Origin: Clostridiales bacterium
GTDB lineage: Bacteria; Bacillota; Clostridia; Christensenellales; Aristaeellaceae
Length of the DNA: 64,000 bases
Direction of reading: 5' to 3'
NCBI GenBank assembly: GCA_015056155.1
Contig: SVGU01000003.1
Location: 1 to 64,000 of the forward strand
Shown: positions 23,934 to 32,570 of the stretch, in pieces
Layout of the letters: every line of letters begins with the position of its first letter
Position numbering within the stretch: position 1 is the stretch's first letter
The notes under the pieces: generated by a model
The model's input: only the letters and a program-made list of their open reading frames with translations
What the model was told of the DNA's origin: nothing
Database searches by the model: none
Made by a program: the position numbers and the translations under genes

Positions 23934-24401
23934 AATTCGGAATTCGGAATGCGGAATTCGGAATTTGGTTTGTGAGACTGAATTCTGAATGAAGCGTAGG
24001 AGTTTTGAATGAAGGATAATAATGTTGTAGTGATGAAGAGCAAAGCGTTTGCATTGCGGATCATCAAGCTGTACCAGATGCTCAATCAGCAGCATGAACA
24101 CATTATGTCCAAGCAGATGCTGCGAAGCGGAACGTCGATAGGGGCAAATGTGAAAGAGGCAATTCGCGGACAATCCCGCGCGGATTTCTTCTCAAAACTG
24201 AACATTGCTCTGAAGGAAGCAAGTGAAACGGAATACTGGTTGGAGCTCCTGTACGAGAGCGGCTACATCAATAATGAAGCAGCATATCAAAGCATTTATA
24301 GTGACTGCCAGGAGCTCATCTCGATTCTTGTTGCAATTACTAAGGCGCAAAATCAGTCCACACTATAAATTCCGAATTCCGAATTCATAATTCCGAATTC
24401 G
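23934..24401. mobile_element. IVS-like element: inverted heptad arrays enclosing an S23-type gene
   Basis: Left arm 23934-23966 is ATTCGGA, ATTCGGA, ATGCGGA, ATTCGGA, ATT; right arm 24367-24401 is the inverse order of CCGAATT units, with one degenerate unit. Between them is only the four-helix-bundle gene; the right arm begins inside that gene's TAA stop. Arms start 2 bp after the pyrF stop and end 23 bp before the pyrE ATG. Enclosed DNA is visibly AT-richer than the pyr genes around it. Mobility is inferred from the repeats, composition and related ORF-less copies; there is no transposase. Confidence 0.6.
24009..24368 (+). CDS. S23-type four-helix-bundle protein
   Basis: A 119-aa, helix-rich protein of the family first described from intervening sequences of 23S rRNA genes (S23/IVP, four helix bundle, distantly like DGR protein Avd). 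Typical features: an N-terminal SKAFALRIIKLYQML helix, MLRSGTSIGANVKEAIRG near residue 40, FFSKLNIALKEASETEYWL near 62 and LLYESGYI. These proteins form basic pentamers that bind nucleic acid; their cellular role is unclear. No other gene lies between the flanking inverted repeats. Codon use is AT-richer than pyrF or pyrE, and the ribosome binding site (TAGGAG, nine bases upstream) is modest. Confidence 0.9.
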   Translation: MKDNNVVVMKSKAFALRIIKLYQMLNQQHEHIMSKQMLRSGTSIGANVKEAIRGQSRADFFSKLNIALKEASETEYWLELLYESGYINNEAAYQSIYSDCQELISILVAITKAQNQSTL

Positions 24402-24424
24402 TCAACCGAAAGGAGACAAACAAA

Positions 24425-25081
24425 ATGGAAGCTTACAAGGTAGAGTTCATCAAATTCCTCGAGGACGCGGGCGTGCTGAAGTTCGGCGATTTCACCGCCA
24501 AGTCCGGCCGCAAGATCCCTTACTTCATCAACGCCGGCGACATCAAGACCGGTGACCAGATCGCCAAGCTGGGCGAGTTCTACGCCAAGGCCTACCTGGA
24601 GAAGGTCGGCAACAAGCGCACCGTCCTGTACGGCCCCGCCTACAAGGGCATCTCCATCGCGGTGTCCTCCGCGGTCGCGCTGTCCAAGCAGGGCCTGGAC
24701 GTTCCCTTCTTCTTCAACCGCAAGGAAGTGAAGGATCACGGCGAAGGCGGCGTGTTCGTGGGCTATGTCCCGAAGGCCGGCGAGGAAGTCGTCATCGTTG
24801 AGGACGTCATCACCGCCGGTACCGCCATCCGCGAGAGCATGGCCATCCTGGGCCACCTCGAGGGCGTGAAGGTCGCCGCGACCTTCATCATGGTCGACCG
24901 CAAGGAAAAGGGCAAGACCGAGAAGTCTGCCATGGCCGAGGTGCAGGAGGAGTTCGGCTTCCCGGTGTACTCCGTCGTGGACGTGTACGACATCATCGAG
25001 TACCTCGAGGCGGACGAGAAGAACGCCGAGAACGTGCAGCGCATCAGGAACTACCTGGCCGTGAACGGCGCGCAGGCGTAA
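24425..25081 (+). CDS. pyrE: orotate phosphoribosyltransferase PyrE
   Basis: A 218-aa phosphoribosyltransferase making OMP from orotate and PRPP. The PRPP loop is VVIVEDVITAGTAIRES near residue 125; also KSGRKIPYFINAG near 25, LYGPAYKGISIA near 75 and FNRKEVKDHGEGG near 98. AAGGAG precedes the ATG by seven to eight bases. It follows the S23 element and precedes the ABC pair by 28 bp. Confidence 0.96.
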   Translation: MEAYKVEFIKFLEDAGVLKFGDFTAKSGRKIPYFINAGDIKTGDQIAKLGEFYAKAYLEKVGNKRTVLYGPAYKGISIAVSSAVALSKQGLDVPFFFNRKEVKDHGEGGVFVGYVPKAGEEVVIVEDVITAGTAIRESMAILGHLEGVKVAATFIMVDRKEKGKTEKSAMAEVQEEFGFPVYSVVDVYDIIEYLEADEKNAENVQRIRNYLAVNGAQA

Positions 25082-25109
25082 TCCGCAGGGGTACCCAAAG
25101 GAGTACATC

Positions 25110-25829
25110 ATGCTTGAAATCAGGAATGTGACCCGCAGGTTCTCCACGAAATACGGCGTGAAGGACGCGGTGCTGACCATTCAGCCCGGCAGGACCTATG
25201 CCCTGCTGGGTCCCAATGGCAGCGGCAAAACCACACTGATGAAGATGATCGCCGGCCTGATGATGCCCACCAGCGGGGAGATCCTGCTGGACGGCGAGCG
25301 CATCGGCCCCAGGACGAAGGCGAAGATCGCCTATATGCCCACGGAAAGCTACTTTTACAGCTACATGACCATCCGGGACGCGGGCAGGTACTATGCCGAT
25401 TTCTTCGATGATTTCGACATGGCCCGCTTTGAGGAAATCCTCCGGCGGATGGAGCTGAACCCGAAGGACAGGATCGACAAGCTGTCCTCGGGCATGAACG
25501 CCAAGGTGCGCCTTGCCCTGACCCTCAGCCGCGACGCGGAGCTGATGATGTTCGACGAGCCCCTCAACGGCGTGGACATCCTGACCCGCACGCAGGTGAT
25601 CAACGAGATCATCCGCTACCGCAACGAAGGCCGTTCCATGATCATCTCCACCCATCTGGTGGAGGAGATGGACGACTACATCGACCATGTGGTGTTCATG
25701 AAGAACGGCGAGATCGTGCGGGAGGGCAGCCGGTTGTCGCTGTCGGAGGAGAAGAGCCTGACGGACACATATCTGGAGATCTTCGCCCCGTCCCACAGCG
25801 CGGCACAGGAGGTGACGGCGAATGCTTAA
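25110..25829 (+). CDS. ABC transporter ATP-binding protein
   Basis: A 239-aa ATPase. Walker A LLGPNGSGKTTL at about residue 33, ABC signature LSSGMNAKVRLAL near 130, Walker B LMMFDEPLNG near 149, H-loop ISTHLVEEMDDY near 182. It resembles the YtrB/CcmA branch of ABC-2 export systems with Asn-Gly after Walker B. It overlaps the next permease gene by eight bases. This pair sits inside the pyr operon between pyrE and pyrB and is presumably transcribed with it. Substrate is unknown. Confidence 0.92.
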   Translation: MLEIRNVTRRFSTKYGVKDAVLTIQPGRTYALLGPNGSGKTTLMKMIAGLMMPTSGEILLDGERIGPRTKAKIAYMPTESYFYSYMTIRDAGRYYADFFDDFDMARFEEILRRMELNPKDRIDKLSSGMNAKVRLALTLSRDAELMMFDEPLNGVDILTRTQVINEIIRYRNEGRSMIISTHLVEEMDDYIDHVVFMKNGEIVREGSRLSLSEEKSLTDTYLEIFAPSHSAAQEVTANA

Positions 25830-26655
25830 GCTCCTGAAATACGAGTTCCGCAAGGCACTGGTGTCGATCCTGGTGCTGCTGGGCATCACGGCTGCGATGG
25901 AGGGCTACTTCCTCTACGGCGTGTTCAGCGGCGAGGGCGAGCCCAGCTACCATGCGGCCATTGCGGCGATGCTGCTGGTCTTCATGACCTTGGCGGTGTA
26001 CATCTTCGTGATGATCCGCGGCGTGACGAGCTATTCGGGCGAGCTGCGCAGCCGCAGCGCCTACCTGATCTTCATGACGCCCAATTCCACCCTGAAGATC
26101 ATGGCGTCCAAGTTCCTCTTCACTCTTGCGCTCAGCGCGTTCTTCGCGCTGGTGTACATCGGCCTGGGCTATCTGGATATCCGGCTGCTGCTGGAGCGGC
26201 TGGGCGAATACGCCGAATTGATCGAAATCATCGACGAGTCGCTGAAGGAGCTGGGCATCCACACGGACCAGATCATCCTGGCCGGCGTGTTCACGGTGAT
26301 CTACGCCGCACTGTCAACGCTGTCGTTCTTCGCCGTCGCCTACCTCGCCGTGACCCTCAGCCATACCTTCTTCCGGGACAAGAGCTGGCGCTGGCTGATG
26401 GCGATCGTGTTCTACATCGCCCTGAATTACCTCATCGGCTTCATCAACAGCCTGTTCCCCGCGGCCTACTTGATGCTGAACTACATGGATGTGCCGGGGA
26501 TGAACAACATCATCGCCGCCTACAACCTGGAAACGACGCCGGATTTCACGACGCTGCTGCTCTATGTGGTGCCGCAGGCGCTGGTGAGCCTGGCGACGAT
26601 CCTCGTCTCCTTCTTTGGCTGCGCCTACATGCTGGAGAAGAAGATCTCCCTGTAA
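25822..26655 (+). CDS. ABC-2 type transporter permease
   Basis: A 277-aa protein with six hydrophobic segments: residues 12-30, 48-72, 98-120, 150-178, 190-215 and 248-270. It lacks a signal peptide. The overlap with the preceding ATPase gene, whose stop lies inside it, marks them as one transporter. The position within a pyrimidine operon could mean nucleoside, pyrimidine or drug export, but no residue supports a substrate. Confidence 0.85.
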   Translation: MLKLLKYEFRKALVSILVLLGITAAMEGYFLYGVFSGEGEPSYHAAIAAMLLVFMTLAVYIFVMIRGVTSYSGELRSRSAYLIFMTPNSTLKIMASKFLFTLALSAFFALVYIGLGYLDIRLLLERLGEYAELIEIIDESLKELGIHTDQIILAGVFTVIYAALSTLSFFAVAYLAVTLSHTFFRDKSWRWLMAIVFYIALNYLIGFINSLFPAAYLMLNYMDVPGMNNIIAAYNLETTPDFTTLLLYVVPQALVSLATILVSFFGCAYMLEKKISL

Positions 26656-26692
26656 CATACACGAATTGATGACAGAAAAGGAGCGGATCCCA

Positions 26693-27616
26693 TTGCGCCA
26701 CCTGATCGACATCACGGATTTCACCGTCGAGGAGATCGAGCATGTGCTTGACCTCGGCGACAAGATGATTGCTGACCCCGCTGCGTACCGCGAGTGCCTG
26801 CGGGGCAGGATCCTTGCGACGCTGTTCTTTGAGCCGAGCACCCGTACGCGCCTGTCCTTCGAGTCGGCGATGCTGAGCCTGGGCGGCAGCGTGCTGGGCT
26901 TCTCCTCGGCGGATTCCTCGTCCACCGCCAAGGGCGAGAGCCTGATGGACACCATCCGCACCGTCTCCTGCTATTCGGACATCATCGCCATGCGCCACCC
27001 CAAGGAGGGCGCGCCCATGGCCGGCTCCCTCAAGAGCTATGTCCCGATCATCAACGCGGGCGACGGCGGCCACAACCATCCCACCCAGACCCTGACCGAC
27101 CTGATGACCATCCGCCGCCAGAAGGGCCGCCTGTCCAACATGGTGGTGGGCCTGTGCGGCGACCTGAAGTTCGGCCGGACGGTGCACTCCCTCATCGGCG
27201 CGATGAGCCGCTACGAGGGCGTGGAGTTCGTGCTGATCTCCCCGCCGGAGCTGAAGGTGCCCGCCTACATCACGGACGAGCTGAAGCGCAAGGAGATCCC
27301 CTTCCGCGAGGTCGAGACGATGGAGGAGGTCATGCCGGAGCTGGACATCCTCTACATGACCCGCGTGCAGAAGGAACGCTTCTTCAACGAGGCGGACTAC
27401 ATCCGCCTGAAGGATACCTACATCCTTGATCCGGAGAAGCTGCGCACGGCCAAGGCGGACCTGTCCATCCTGCATCCGTTGCCCCGCGTGAACGAGATCT
27501 CCACGAAGGTGGACGATGACCCCCGCGCGGTCTACTTCGATCAGGTGCGCAACGGCCGCTTTGTCCGTATGGCGCTGATCAAGACGCTTCTTGAGTGGGA
27601 GGAGATGAAGGCATGA
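26693..27616 (+). CDS. pyrB: aspartate carbamoyltransferase catalytic subunit PyrB
   Basis: A 307-aa enzyme joining carbamoyl phosphate and aspartate, the committed pyrimidine step. Carbamoyl phosphate motif [16 protein letters not shown] near residue 46, [15 protein letters not shown] near 125, LTTMTR-equivalent [11 protein letters not shown] near 222 and HPLPRVNEI near 260. A TTG start is preferred: AAGGAG is eight bases before it and the product begins [10 protein letters not shown], matching family length; the ATG 24 bp upstream has no ribosome binding site. Overlaps pyrI by ATGA. carA and carB are absent from the window. Confidence 0.94.
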   Translation: MRHLIDITDFTVEEIEHVLDLGDKMIADPAAYRECLRGRILATLFFEPSTRTRLSFESAMLSLGGSVLGFSSADSSSTAKGESLMDTIRTVSCYSDIIAMRHPKEGAPMAGSLKSYVPIINAGDGGHNHPTQTLTDLMTIRRQKGRLSNMVVGLCGDLKFGRTVHSLIGAMSRYEGVEFVLISPPELKVPAYITDELKRKEIPFREVETMEEVMPELDILYMTRVQKERFFNEADYIRLKDTYILDPEKLRTAKADLSILHPLPRVNEISTKVDDDPRAVYFDQVRNGRFVRMALIKTLLEWEEMKA

Positions 27617-28044
27617 ACATCGATTCCATCCATTCCGGCATCGTGCTGGACCACATCACCGCCGGGCGGGGCATGGACGTGTACCGCTTCCTGAAGCTGG
27701 ACGAGCTGGACTGCCCCGTGGCCTACATGCGCAATGTCCGCTCCGGCGCGAAGGGCCGCAAGGACATCATCAAGATCGACGCGGAGCTCAATGTCGATCT
27801 GGACGTGCTGGGCTACATCGACCCCGGCATCACCGTCAACATCATCCGGGACGGCGTGGTCGTGGAGAAGAAGAAGCTCTCCCTGCCCGAGCACCTGATC
27901 AACGTCATCCACTGCAAGAACCCCCGCTGCATCACCACGGTGGAGTCTGCGCTGGATCAGCACTTCATCCTCAAGGACCGCACCCACGGCCTGTACCGCT
28001 GCATGTTCTGCGATGCGGAGCGCAAGTCGAAGGCGCTGAGGTAA
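27613..28044 (+). CDS. pyrI: aspartate carbamoyltransferase regulatory subunit PyrI
   Basis: A 143-aa subunit giving CTP/ATP control to PyrB. The N-terminal nucleotide-binding domain includes [16 protein letters not shown] and the C-terminal zinc site has four cysteines in CKNPRC and CMFC. ATGA overlap with pyrB ensures matched translation. This means the pathway is feedback controlled at the protein level, which fits the lack of a visible PyrR attenuator. A terminator follows. Confidence 0.95.
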   Translation: MNIDSIHSGIVLDHITAGRGMDVYRFLKLDELDCPVAYMRNVRSGAKGRKDIIKIDAELNVDLDVLGYIDPGITVNIIRDGVVVEKKKLSLPEHLINVIHCKNPRCITTVESALDQHFILKDRTHGLYRCMFCDAERKSKALR

Positions 28045-28057
28045 AAACGACAGAGAA

Positions 28058-28095
28058 AGCGCGCTTCCTCCGCCTGTGTGGGGGGAGCGCGCTCT
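28058..28095 (+). terminator. intrinsic terminator of the pyr operon
   Basis: AGCGCGCTTCCTCC pairs with GGGGGGAGCGCGCT, followed by CTTCT. The T-tract is short but the stem is long and GC-rich. Confidence 0.7.
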
Positions 28096-28115
28096 TCTGA
28101 TATGGAGGTGTCAGC

Positions 28116-28733
28116 ATGACTGAATACGAGAAGCTGCATTCCGGCGACCTGTACGATCCGGGGGACGAGGCGATCTTCCGCGAGCAGCTGGACTGCCTGG
28201 AAAAGCAGTATGACTACAATCAGACCCGGCCGCATGAGCTGGAAAAGCGCATTGCGATGCTGAAGGAGATGTTCGCCGAGGCAGGGGAGGGCTGCTATGT
28301 CGAGCCGCCGCTGCATTCCAACTGGGGCGGCCATCACACCCATCTGGGCAAGGGCGTGTACGCCAACTTCGGCCTGACGCTGGTGGACGATACGCACATC
28401 TACATCGGCGATCACACCATGCTGGGGCCGAATGTGGTGCTGGCCACCGGCGGGCACCCGATCCTGCCGCAGCTGCGGGAAAGGCAGATGCAGTTCAATC
28501 TGCCCATCCGCATCGGCCGCAACTGCTGGCTGGGCGCAGGGGTCATCGTGCTGCCGGGCGTGAGCATCGGGGACAACAGCGTCATCGGCGCGGAAAGCGT
28601 GGTGACGAAGGATATCCCGGCGGATGTGGTGGCGGTGGGCAACCCCTGCCGGGTACTCCGCCCCATCGGCGAGCAGGACCGGCAGGTTTATACCCGCGGC
28701 CGCCAGATCGATCCAAAGCTGCTGGAAAAATAA
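28116..28733 (+). CDS. maltose/galactoside O-acetyltransferase-like hexapeptide protein
   Basis: A 205-aa left-handed beta-helix acetyltransferase of the LacA/Maa group. N-terminal MTEYEKLHSGDLYDPGDEAI is the Mac domain, followed by hexapeptide repeats (HIYIGDHTMLGPNVVLA, RIGRNCWLGAGVIVLPGVSI) and the catalytic His in ATGGHPI near residue 113, ending NPCRVLRPI. It acetylates sugars or oligosaccharides with acetyl-CoA, possibly for detoxification. Monocistronic, between two terminators. Confidence 0.92.
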   Translation: MTEYEKLHSGDLYDPGDEAIFREQLDCLEKQYDYNQTRPHELEKRIAMLKEMFAEAGEGCYVEPPLHSNWGGHHTHLGKGVYANFGLTLVDDTHIYIGDHTMLGPNVVLATGGHPILPQLRERQMQFNLPIRIGRNCWLGAGVIVLPGVSIGDNSVIGAESVVTKDIPADVVAVGNPCRVLRPIGEQDRQVYTRGRQIDPKLLEK

Positions 28734-28772
28734 AAAACGCGCTCCCTTTGCCTGTGCGGCGGAGGGAGCGCC
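28734..28772. terminator. terminator between converging genes
   Basis: GCGCTCCCT with AGGGAGCGC, loop 15 nt. The minus strand has a long T-tract, so it mainly ends the DUF805 transcript; termination on the plus strand is weaker. Confidence 0.75.
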
Positions 28773-28794
28773 ATTTGCGTTGCCGGTGGTACGA

Positions 28795-29136
28795 TCACTT
28801 GGGGCAGTCGCCGTAGAAGTTGCTGCCGGGCTCGCTGTCGCGGCAGACCCAGACGATCCACAGGATGATGCCGACGATGGGAACCAGGATGATGAAGTAC
28901 CACGCGCCGGACTTGCCGATGTCGTGCATGCGGCGCCAGCAGACGGCCAGACCGGGCAGGAGCGTGGCCAGGGAGAACAGGGACGAGATGATGGAGTCGC
29001 TGCCGAAAATCAGACCCAGGATCGCGGAGATGATGCCGGTGGCCAGGCCCCAGTAAAAGAACTCGCTGCGGCGGGCGCGGCCGGAGAAGGTGGCGTATTT
29101 CTGCAGGCAGGAGCTGACTGCTTCACCCATGGACAT
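28795..29136 (-). CDS. DUF805 membrane protein
   Basis: A 113-aa protein with four hydrophobic stretches. It shows the DUF805 pattern: KYATFSGRARRSEFFYWGL at residues 13-31, then CWRRMHDIGKSGAWYFI near 68 and a Gly/Pro-rich C-terminal end (CRDSEPGSNFYGDCPK). DUF805 proteins are small inner-membrane proteins of unknown role. Single gene with its own promoter and terminator. Confidence 0.92.
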   Translation of the reverse strand: MSMGEAVSSCLQKYATFSGRARRSEFFYWGLATGIISAILGLIFGSDSIISSLFSLATLLPGLAVCWRRMHDIGKSGAWYFIILVPIVGIILWIVWVCRDSEPGSNFYGDCPK

Positions 29137-29188
29137 GGAGGATCAACCTTCTTTCTTGTGTGCGCCAAAATATGGCTTATTATTTCAT

Positions 29189-29217
29189 GTTATAGCACAT
29201 TTCGCAGGTGCTGTCAA
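29189..29217 (-). promoter_or_regulatory. sigma-A promoter of the DUF805 gene
   Basis: TTGACA, 17 bp, TATAAC on the minus strand, followed by AAAGAAGG before the ATG. Confidence 0.75.
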
Positions 29218-29248
29218 GGCTGGGTATGTCAATTACCGGCAAAGAACG

Positions 29249-31120
29249 TCATTGCCAGCCGGCGGCCAGCCCGTAGAAGAAGCCCATCCGGTCGCCGTAT
29301 ACGGCAGGATAGAGCGCGTGCTCATGGGCGAAGAGGGCCAGCATGTCCTCGTATTCGTCATAGGTGACGGGGCTGCGGCGCTGCATCGCGAGCAGGTCGA
29401 AGCCGTCCATGGGGAAGGTTGCGACGACATCGAAGCGGCCTGCCTCGTCGGCCAGCAGATGGCGGGTCAGCTTCTCCACCGTGCCGCCTGGGTGATTCGT
29501 CTGCGGCGAGGTCGGGACGAGGATGCAGCCGGCCGCGAACCACATGCGGGGGAATCCGTCGCTGACCAGGGCGGTCCGGTCGAGGGCGACCTTCTCCCGC
29601 AGGCTCAGGTCGGGGTAGGCGAGGTTCACGAAGGTCAGCCGGTCATAGCGGTCGCTGTTGCACAGGATGAGCGCGGGATGCTCCTCGGAGCAGTGTGCGC
29701 CGATGAATTCATTGACGGCCCGCAGCGCGTCCAGGTCTGCGCGGACGGGCGGTCTGATCGACACATGGCTCAGCCAGGGCGCCGTGTCCTGCGGCTTTTC
29801 CTGCGTGACGCTCATGCCCCACTGGAAGAGCAGCAACCCGCCTGTCAGCAGCGAAAGCCCCCGCCGGACGGATACACGGGAGAGGCTCGCGAGCATTGCA
29901 AAGAGGAGCATCAGCCCCAGCACGTAAGAGGGCATGAGGATCGTCGCCTGGTGGAAGTTCATGTTCTGGATGCGCGTGAAGAGGACGAGGGCGACGGCGG
30001 CGCTTCCCCCCATCAGGGCGGACAGGCGGCGCAGCTCGCGGCTCCGGCGCTGACACAGCCCCCACGCATATCCGGCGAGGATCATCCCGCAGGAGGCGTA
30101 CCCCAGCAGCCACGCCTGATTGCAAAGCTCGTAGGGCAGCCCGTCCCGCTTCCAGTATTCATAGGCGACGACGTAATTCCCGTTGAGCGCGCGGGAGAGC
30201 ACCGGCCAGAGCAGCAGCGCCCCGGCGGCGATGCAGACCGCGCCGTACAGGAAAAGATTCCGCAGCCCGCGATGCTCCTTCCGGCGCAGAAGCGCCGCGG
30301 CGGTCATCACGCCCCACAGCGGCAGATATCCCGCGAGGAAGAACAGGAACCACCGCCGCATCAGCACGAGCAGCACCGCCGACAGGAACAGCCCCGCCAT
30401 CCGCAGCGGCTGCGGCCGGGTGAAATCGATCTGCCGGGACAGGTACACCGCCTGGAGCAGGAAGGGCAGCCCCAGCAGGTTGATCTGGCACCAGGCCGTC
30501 GCCCGGTGCAGCAGCGGCAGCGCGAAGATGCTCAGGCATGTCCCGGCGCACAGCAGCAGCGTCCTCCTGCCGCTCAGGCGCAAATGATCGGCGAAACGCA
30601 GCGTCACGCGGTACATCTGGAACATCAGGGGCGTCCATGCCATGATGACGCCCGCGAAGGCGAAGCCGTGGATGCTGCGGTCGGTCAGGGAGAACAGGGG
30701 CGCCATGAGCAGGTTCGGCACGCAGGTGTAATCGGTGGCGAGGCTCGTCCACAGGTGCCGCAGGGTCGCGGGGAGCCCGAGATTCAGCTGCCCTGCCAGC
30801 TCCAGCTGCTGATAGTAGTACAGGGAGTCGTCGAAGATGTACACATTCCGCGCGGACCGGTAATGCCAGGCATAGAAGGCCAGCAGCGCCAGCCACGCAC
30901 CCGCGAACAGGGCGGCGGACGCCAGCTGCACCCGGGCGGATTGCCGGTTGGGCAGCGCGGTCAGCGCCGTGCGGAAGGCGCCCGCCCAGAAGGCTGCGGC
31001 CGTCAGGATGGTCAGCGCGTGGGCGGCGGTGCGGCCGGTCGCGATGCACAGCATGCCCCCCAGCGCAGCGCCGGCGGCAGCGATGATGAGAATGAGCGTC
31101 TCCGGTTTCCACCGGCGCAT
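29249..31120 (-). CDS. large polytopic membrane protein, glycosyltransferase-like
   Basis: A 623-aa protein with about eleven membrane segments in residues 8-420 and a soluble C-terminal region of some 200 aa. The early extracytoplasmic loop NVYIFDDSLYYYQQLELAG carries an acidic pair at the place of the GT39/GT-C type DD or DxD motif. The tail contains LILCNSDRYDRL. It has the look of a GT-C family glycosyltransferase, but I cannot assign a family or substrate. AAGGAGGG precedes the chosen ATG. No neighbour is clearly co-transcribed. Confidence 0.75.
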   Translation of the reverse strand: MRRWKPETLILIIAAAGAALGGMLCIATGRTAAHALTILTAAAFWAGAFRTALTALPNRQSARVQLASAALFAGAWLALLAFYAWHYRSARNVYIFDDSLYYYQQLELAGQLNLGLPATLRHLWTSLATDYTCVPNLLMAPLFSLTDRSIHGFAFAGVIMAWTPLMFQMYRVTLRFADHLRLSGRRTLLLCAGTCLSIFALPLLHRATAWCQINLLGLPFLLQAVYLSRQIDFTRPQPLRMAGLFLSAVLLVLMRRWFLFFLAGYLPLWGVMTAAALLRRKEHRGLRNLFLYGAVCIAAGALLLWPVLSRALNGNYVVAYEYWKRDGLPYELCNQAWLLGYASCGMILAGYAWGLCQRRSRELRRLSALMGGSAAVALVLFTRIQNMNFHQATILMPSYVLGLMLLFAMLASLSRVSVRRGLSLLTGGLLLFQWGMSVTQEKPQDTAPWLSHVSIRPPVRADLDALRAVNEFIGAHCSEEHPALILCNSDRYDRLTFVNLAYPDLSLREKVALDRTALVSDGFPRMWFAAGCILVPTSPQTNHPGGTVEKLTRHLLADEAGRFDVVATFPMDGFDLLAMQRRSPVTYDEYEDMLALFAHEHALYPAVYGDRMGFFYGLAAGWQ

Positions 31121-31154
31121 GGCTCTCCCTCCTTTCGCGGTTGTGAGCGGCCTC

Positions 31155-31183
31155 TTGCACGGGCCGGGAGAATTTGCTATAAT
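31155..31183 (+). promoter_or_regulatory. sigma-A promoter of the 31215 gene
   Basis: TTGCAC, 17 bp, TATAAT; the AGGAGG follows 19 bp later. Confidence 0.75.
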
Positions 31184-31214
31184 CAGGGTGAGAATAAACA
31201 AACAGGAGGCGATG

Positions 31215-31826
31215 ATGATGAAGAAGCTGCTTTCCCTCGTGCTGGCGCTGGCGCTGCTGCCCGCAGCGGCGTGGGCAGAATTTGACCTGGACGGCCTGTT
31301 TGCCCGGGAAGAGGTGACTGAAAGCGTGGACGCCGCGTGGAACACGGTCTACAGCCTGTCCAACCCGTTCTATCTGGGCGAGATCGAGGACGGCACGCTC
31401 ATGGTCACGCTGGACTATATCAGGGATTCCCAGACGGACATGATCCTCATCCGGGTGGACGTGCTGGCGATGCTCTACGACCTGATGCGCGCCGATACGC
31501 TGACCTTCACCGTCGGCGGCAAGCAGTATGCCTTCGGCGTGACGGCGGACGTCTTTGAATACGATGGTGTTTATCAGGAGGAGTACGTCATCTGCCTGTC
31601 GGACACGAGCCTGCCCTTCCTCAAGGCGATCGCCCAGCAAAAGAAGGATGACCCGATCCCGGTGACCTTCCTGCGCGCGGGCGAACCGGTGCTGGAGGGC
31701 GTGGTCGTCATTCCGGGAGACGATGCAGCCCGCATCTATGATCTGTTCATTGATCTGGGCGGAAAGAAGCAGGATCTGCAGTCGGTCGGGGAACGCTGGC
31801 CGTGCGGGATCAGCAAGGCGAAGTGA
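31215..31826 (+). CDS. secreted protein of unknown function
   Basis: A 203-aa exported protein. Signal peptide LLSLVLALALLPAAAWA is followed by EFDLDG. The mature part alternates short strands and helices (TLMVTLDYIRDSQTDMILIR near residue 62, PVTFLRAGEPVLEGVVVIP near 155) with no catalytic motif. Three consecutive in-frame ATGs occur at 31212, 31215 and 31218; AGGAGG is best spaced for the second or third. Stand-alone, with promoter and terminator. Confidence 0.75.
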   Translation: MMKKLLSLVLALALLPAAAWAEFDLDGLFAREEVTESVDAAWNTVYSLSNPFYLGEIEDGTLMVTLDYIRDSQTDMILIRVDVLAMLYDLMRADTLTFTVGGKQYAFGVTADVFEYDGVYQEEYVICLSDTSLPFLKAIAQQKKDDPIPVTFLRAGEPVLEGVVVIPGDDAARIYDLFIDLGGKKQDLQSVGERWPCGISKAK

Positions 31827-31834
31827 ATCAGCAA

Positions 31835-31876
31835 AGCCGCAGAGACGGGGATCCCCGGCGCTCTGCGGCTGCTTTT
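31835..31876 (+). terminator. intrinsic terminator
   Basis: AGCCGCAGAG pairs with CTCTGCGGCT, then GCTTTTG. It ends the 31215 gene and, less well, the converging RNHCP gene. Confidence 0.8.
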
Positions 31877-31894
31877 GTATGCTTCTGCTCCGGG

Positions 31895-32320
31895 TCAGCT
31901 CATCGTGCCTGCGCCGCCCATCAGAGCCGTCAGCTCCTCGATCCTCTCCAGCGGAAAGGGTGGATTGGTCAGCGGCCTCATGGCGATGGACATGAGCTTC
32001 ATCGGGTTATCATCCGCCGCGACCCGGTTGGAGGAGATCCATCCGCACATGCGGCAGCGGTGGACGATGGCCCATTCGCCGTGCTTGCGGACCCATACGG
32101 CGATGGGCTCCATCTGTCCGCCGCAGTCTGCCTCCCGGTCGCCCGGCTCGATGTCCAGATGCAGGCTCACGAGGCAGTTGGGGCAATGGTTGCGGTGGTC
32201 GCTCCCCGCGCCCTCCGGGACGCAGAGCCGCCCGCAGTTCTTGCAGGTGAAGCTCTCGTTGCAGGGGTTGTGGCGGTAATAGTGCTTGTCATACTGTTTG
32301 CGCTTGTTTTCGCGGTTCAT
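31895..32320 (-). CDS. RNHCP domain protein
   Basis: A 141-aa protein rich in zinc-type cysteines: FTCKNCGRLC, the name-giving DHRNHCPNCLVSLH near residue 45, CGGQMEPI and HRCRMCGW near 88. This is the RNHCP domain family, small cytoplasmic proteins of unknown role, probably zinc binding. The ATG at 32320 has GAGGA seven bases upstream; an earlier in-frame ATG lacks a site. Many charged residues at the N-terminus (NRENKRKQYDKHYYRHN). Confidence 0.9.
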   Translation of the reverse strand: MNRENKRKQYDKHYYRHNPCNESFTCKNCGRLCVPEGAGSDHRNHCPNCLVSLHLDIEPGDREADCGGQMEPIAVWVRKHGEWAIVHRCRMCGWISSNRVAADDNPMKLMSIAMRPLTNPPFPLERIEELTALMGGAGTMS

Positions 32321-32341
32321 TGCTTTTTCCTCACATTTCAA

Positions 32342-32570
32342 TCATTCGGGGGTGTACGGTTGAATGATCGTGGGAGGAATGCCGGGGGCAGACCTCCCAG
32401 CTTACACGGTTGCCTTCTTCATAAATACACATTCCTCGTTTCATGCATCAGAATTGGAAACGGGTACAGCTTTACGCCGAGATACAGAGGGTCATCCTTT
32501 CCCGCGCGATTGCGCTTGAGGGGGCACTACCCCCGCGTAGATGATGGATCAGCTCCCTTGGTGAAGATGA
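32342..32570. other. gene-free spacer between RNHCP and HTH-S24 genes
   Basis: With the repeat that follows, this makes a 346-bp gap. I see a GGGAGG/CCTCCC hairpin near 32374-32400 and a GC-rich stretch near 32500, but no reading frame with a ribosome binding site and no RNA gene I recognise. It should hold the promoter for the RNHCP gene, though I cannot pick clear hexamers. Confidence 0.5.

Noticed and set aside
23071-24401. Heptad arrays as a CRISPR
   Set aside because: Units are only 7 bp with no spacers between them, and the arrays are short and inverted. No cas gene is present.
23934-24401. Insertion sequence with transposase
   Set aside because: The 119-aa protein is an S23-type bundle without DDE or other recombinase motifs, and I see no clear target duplication.
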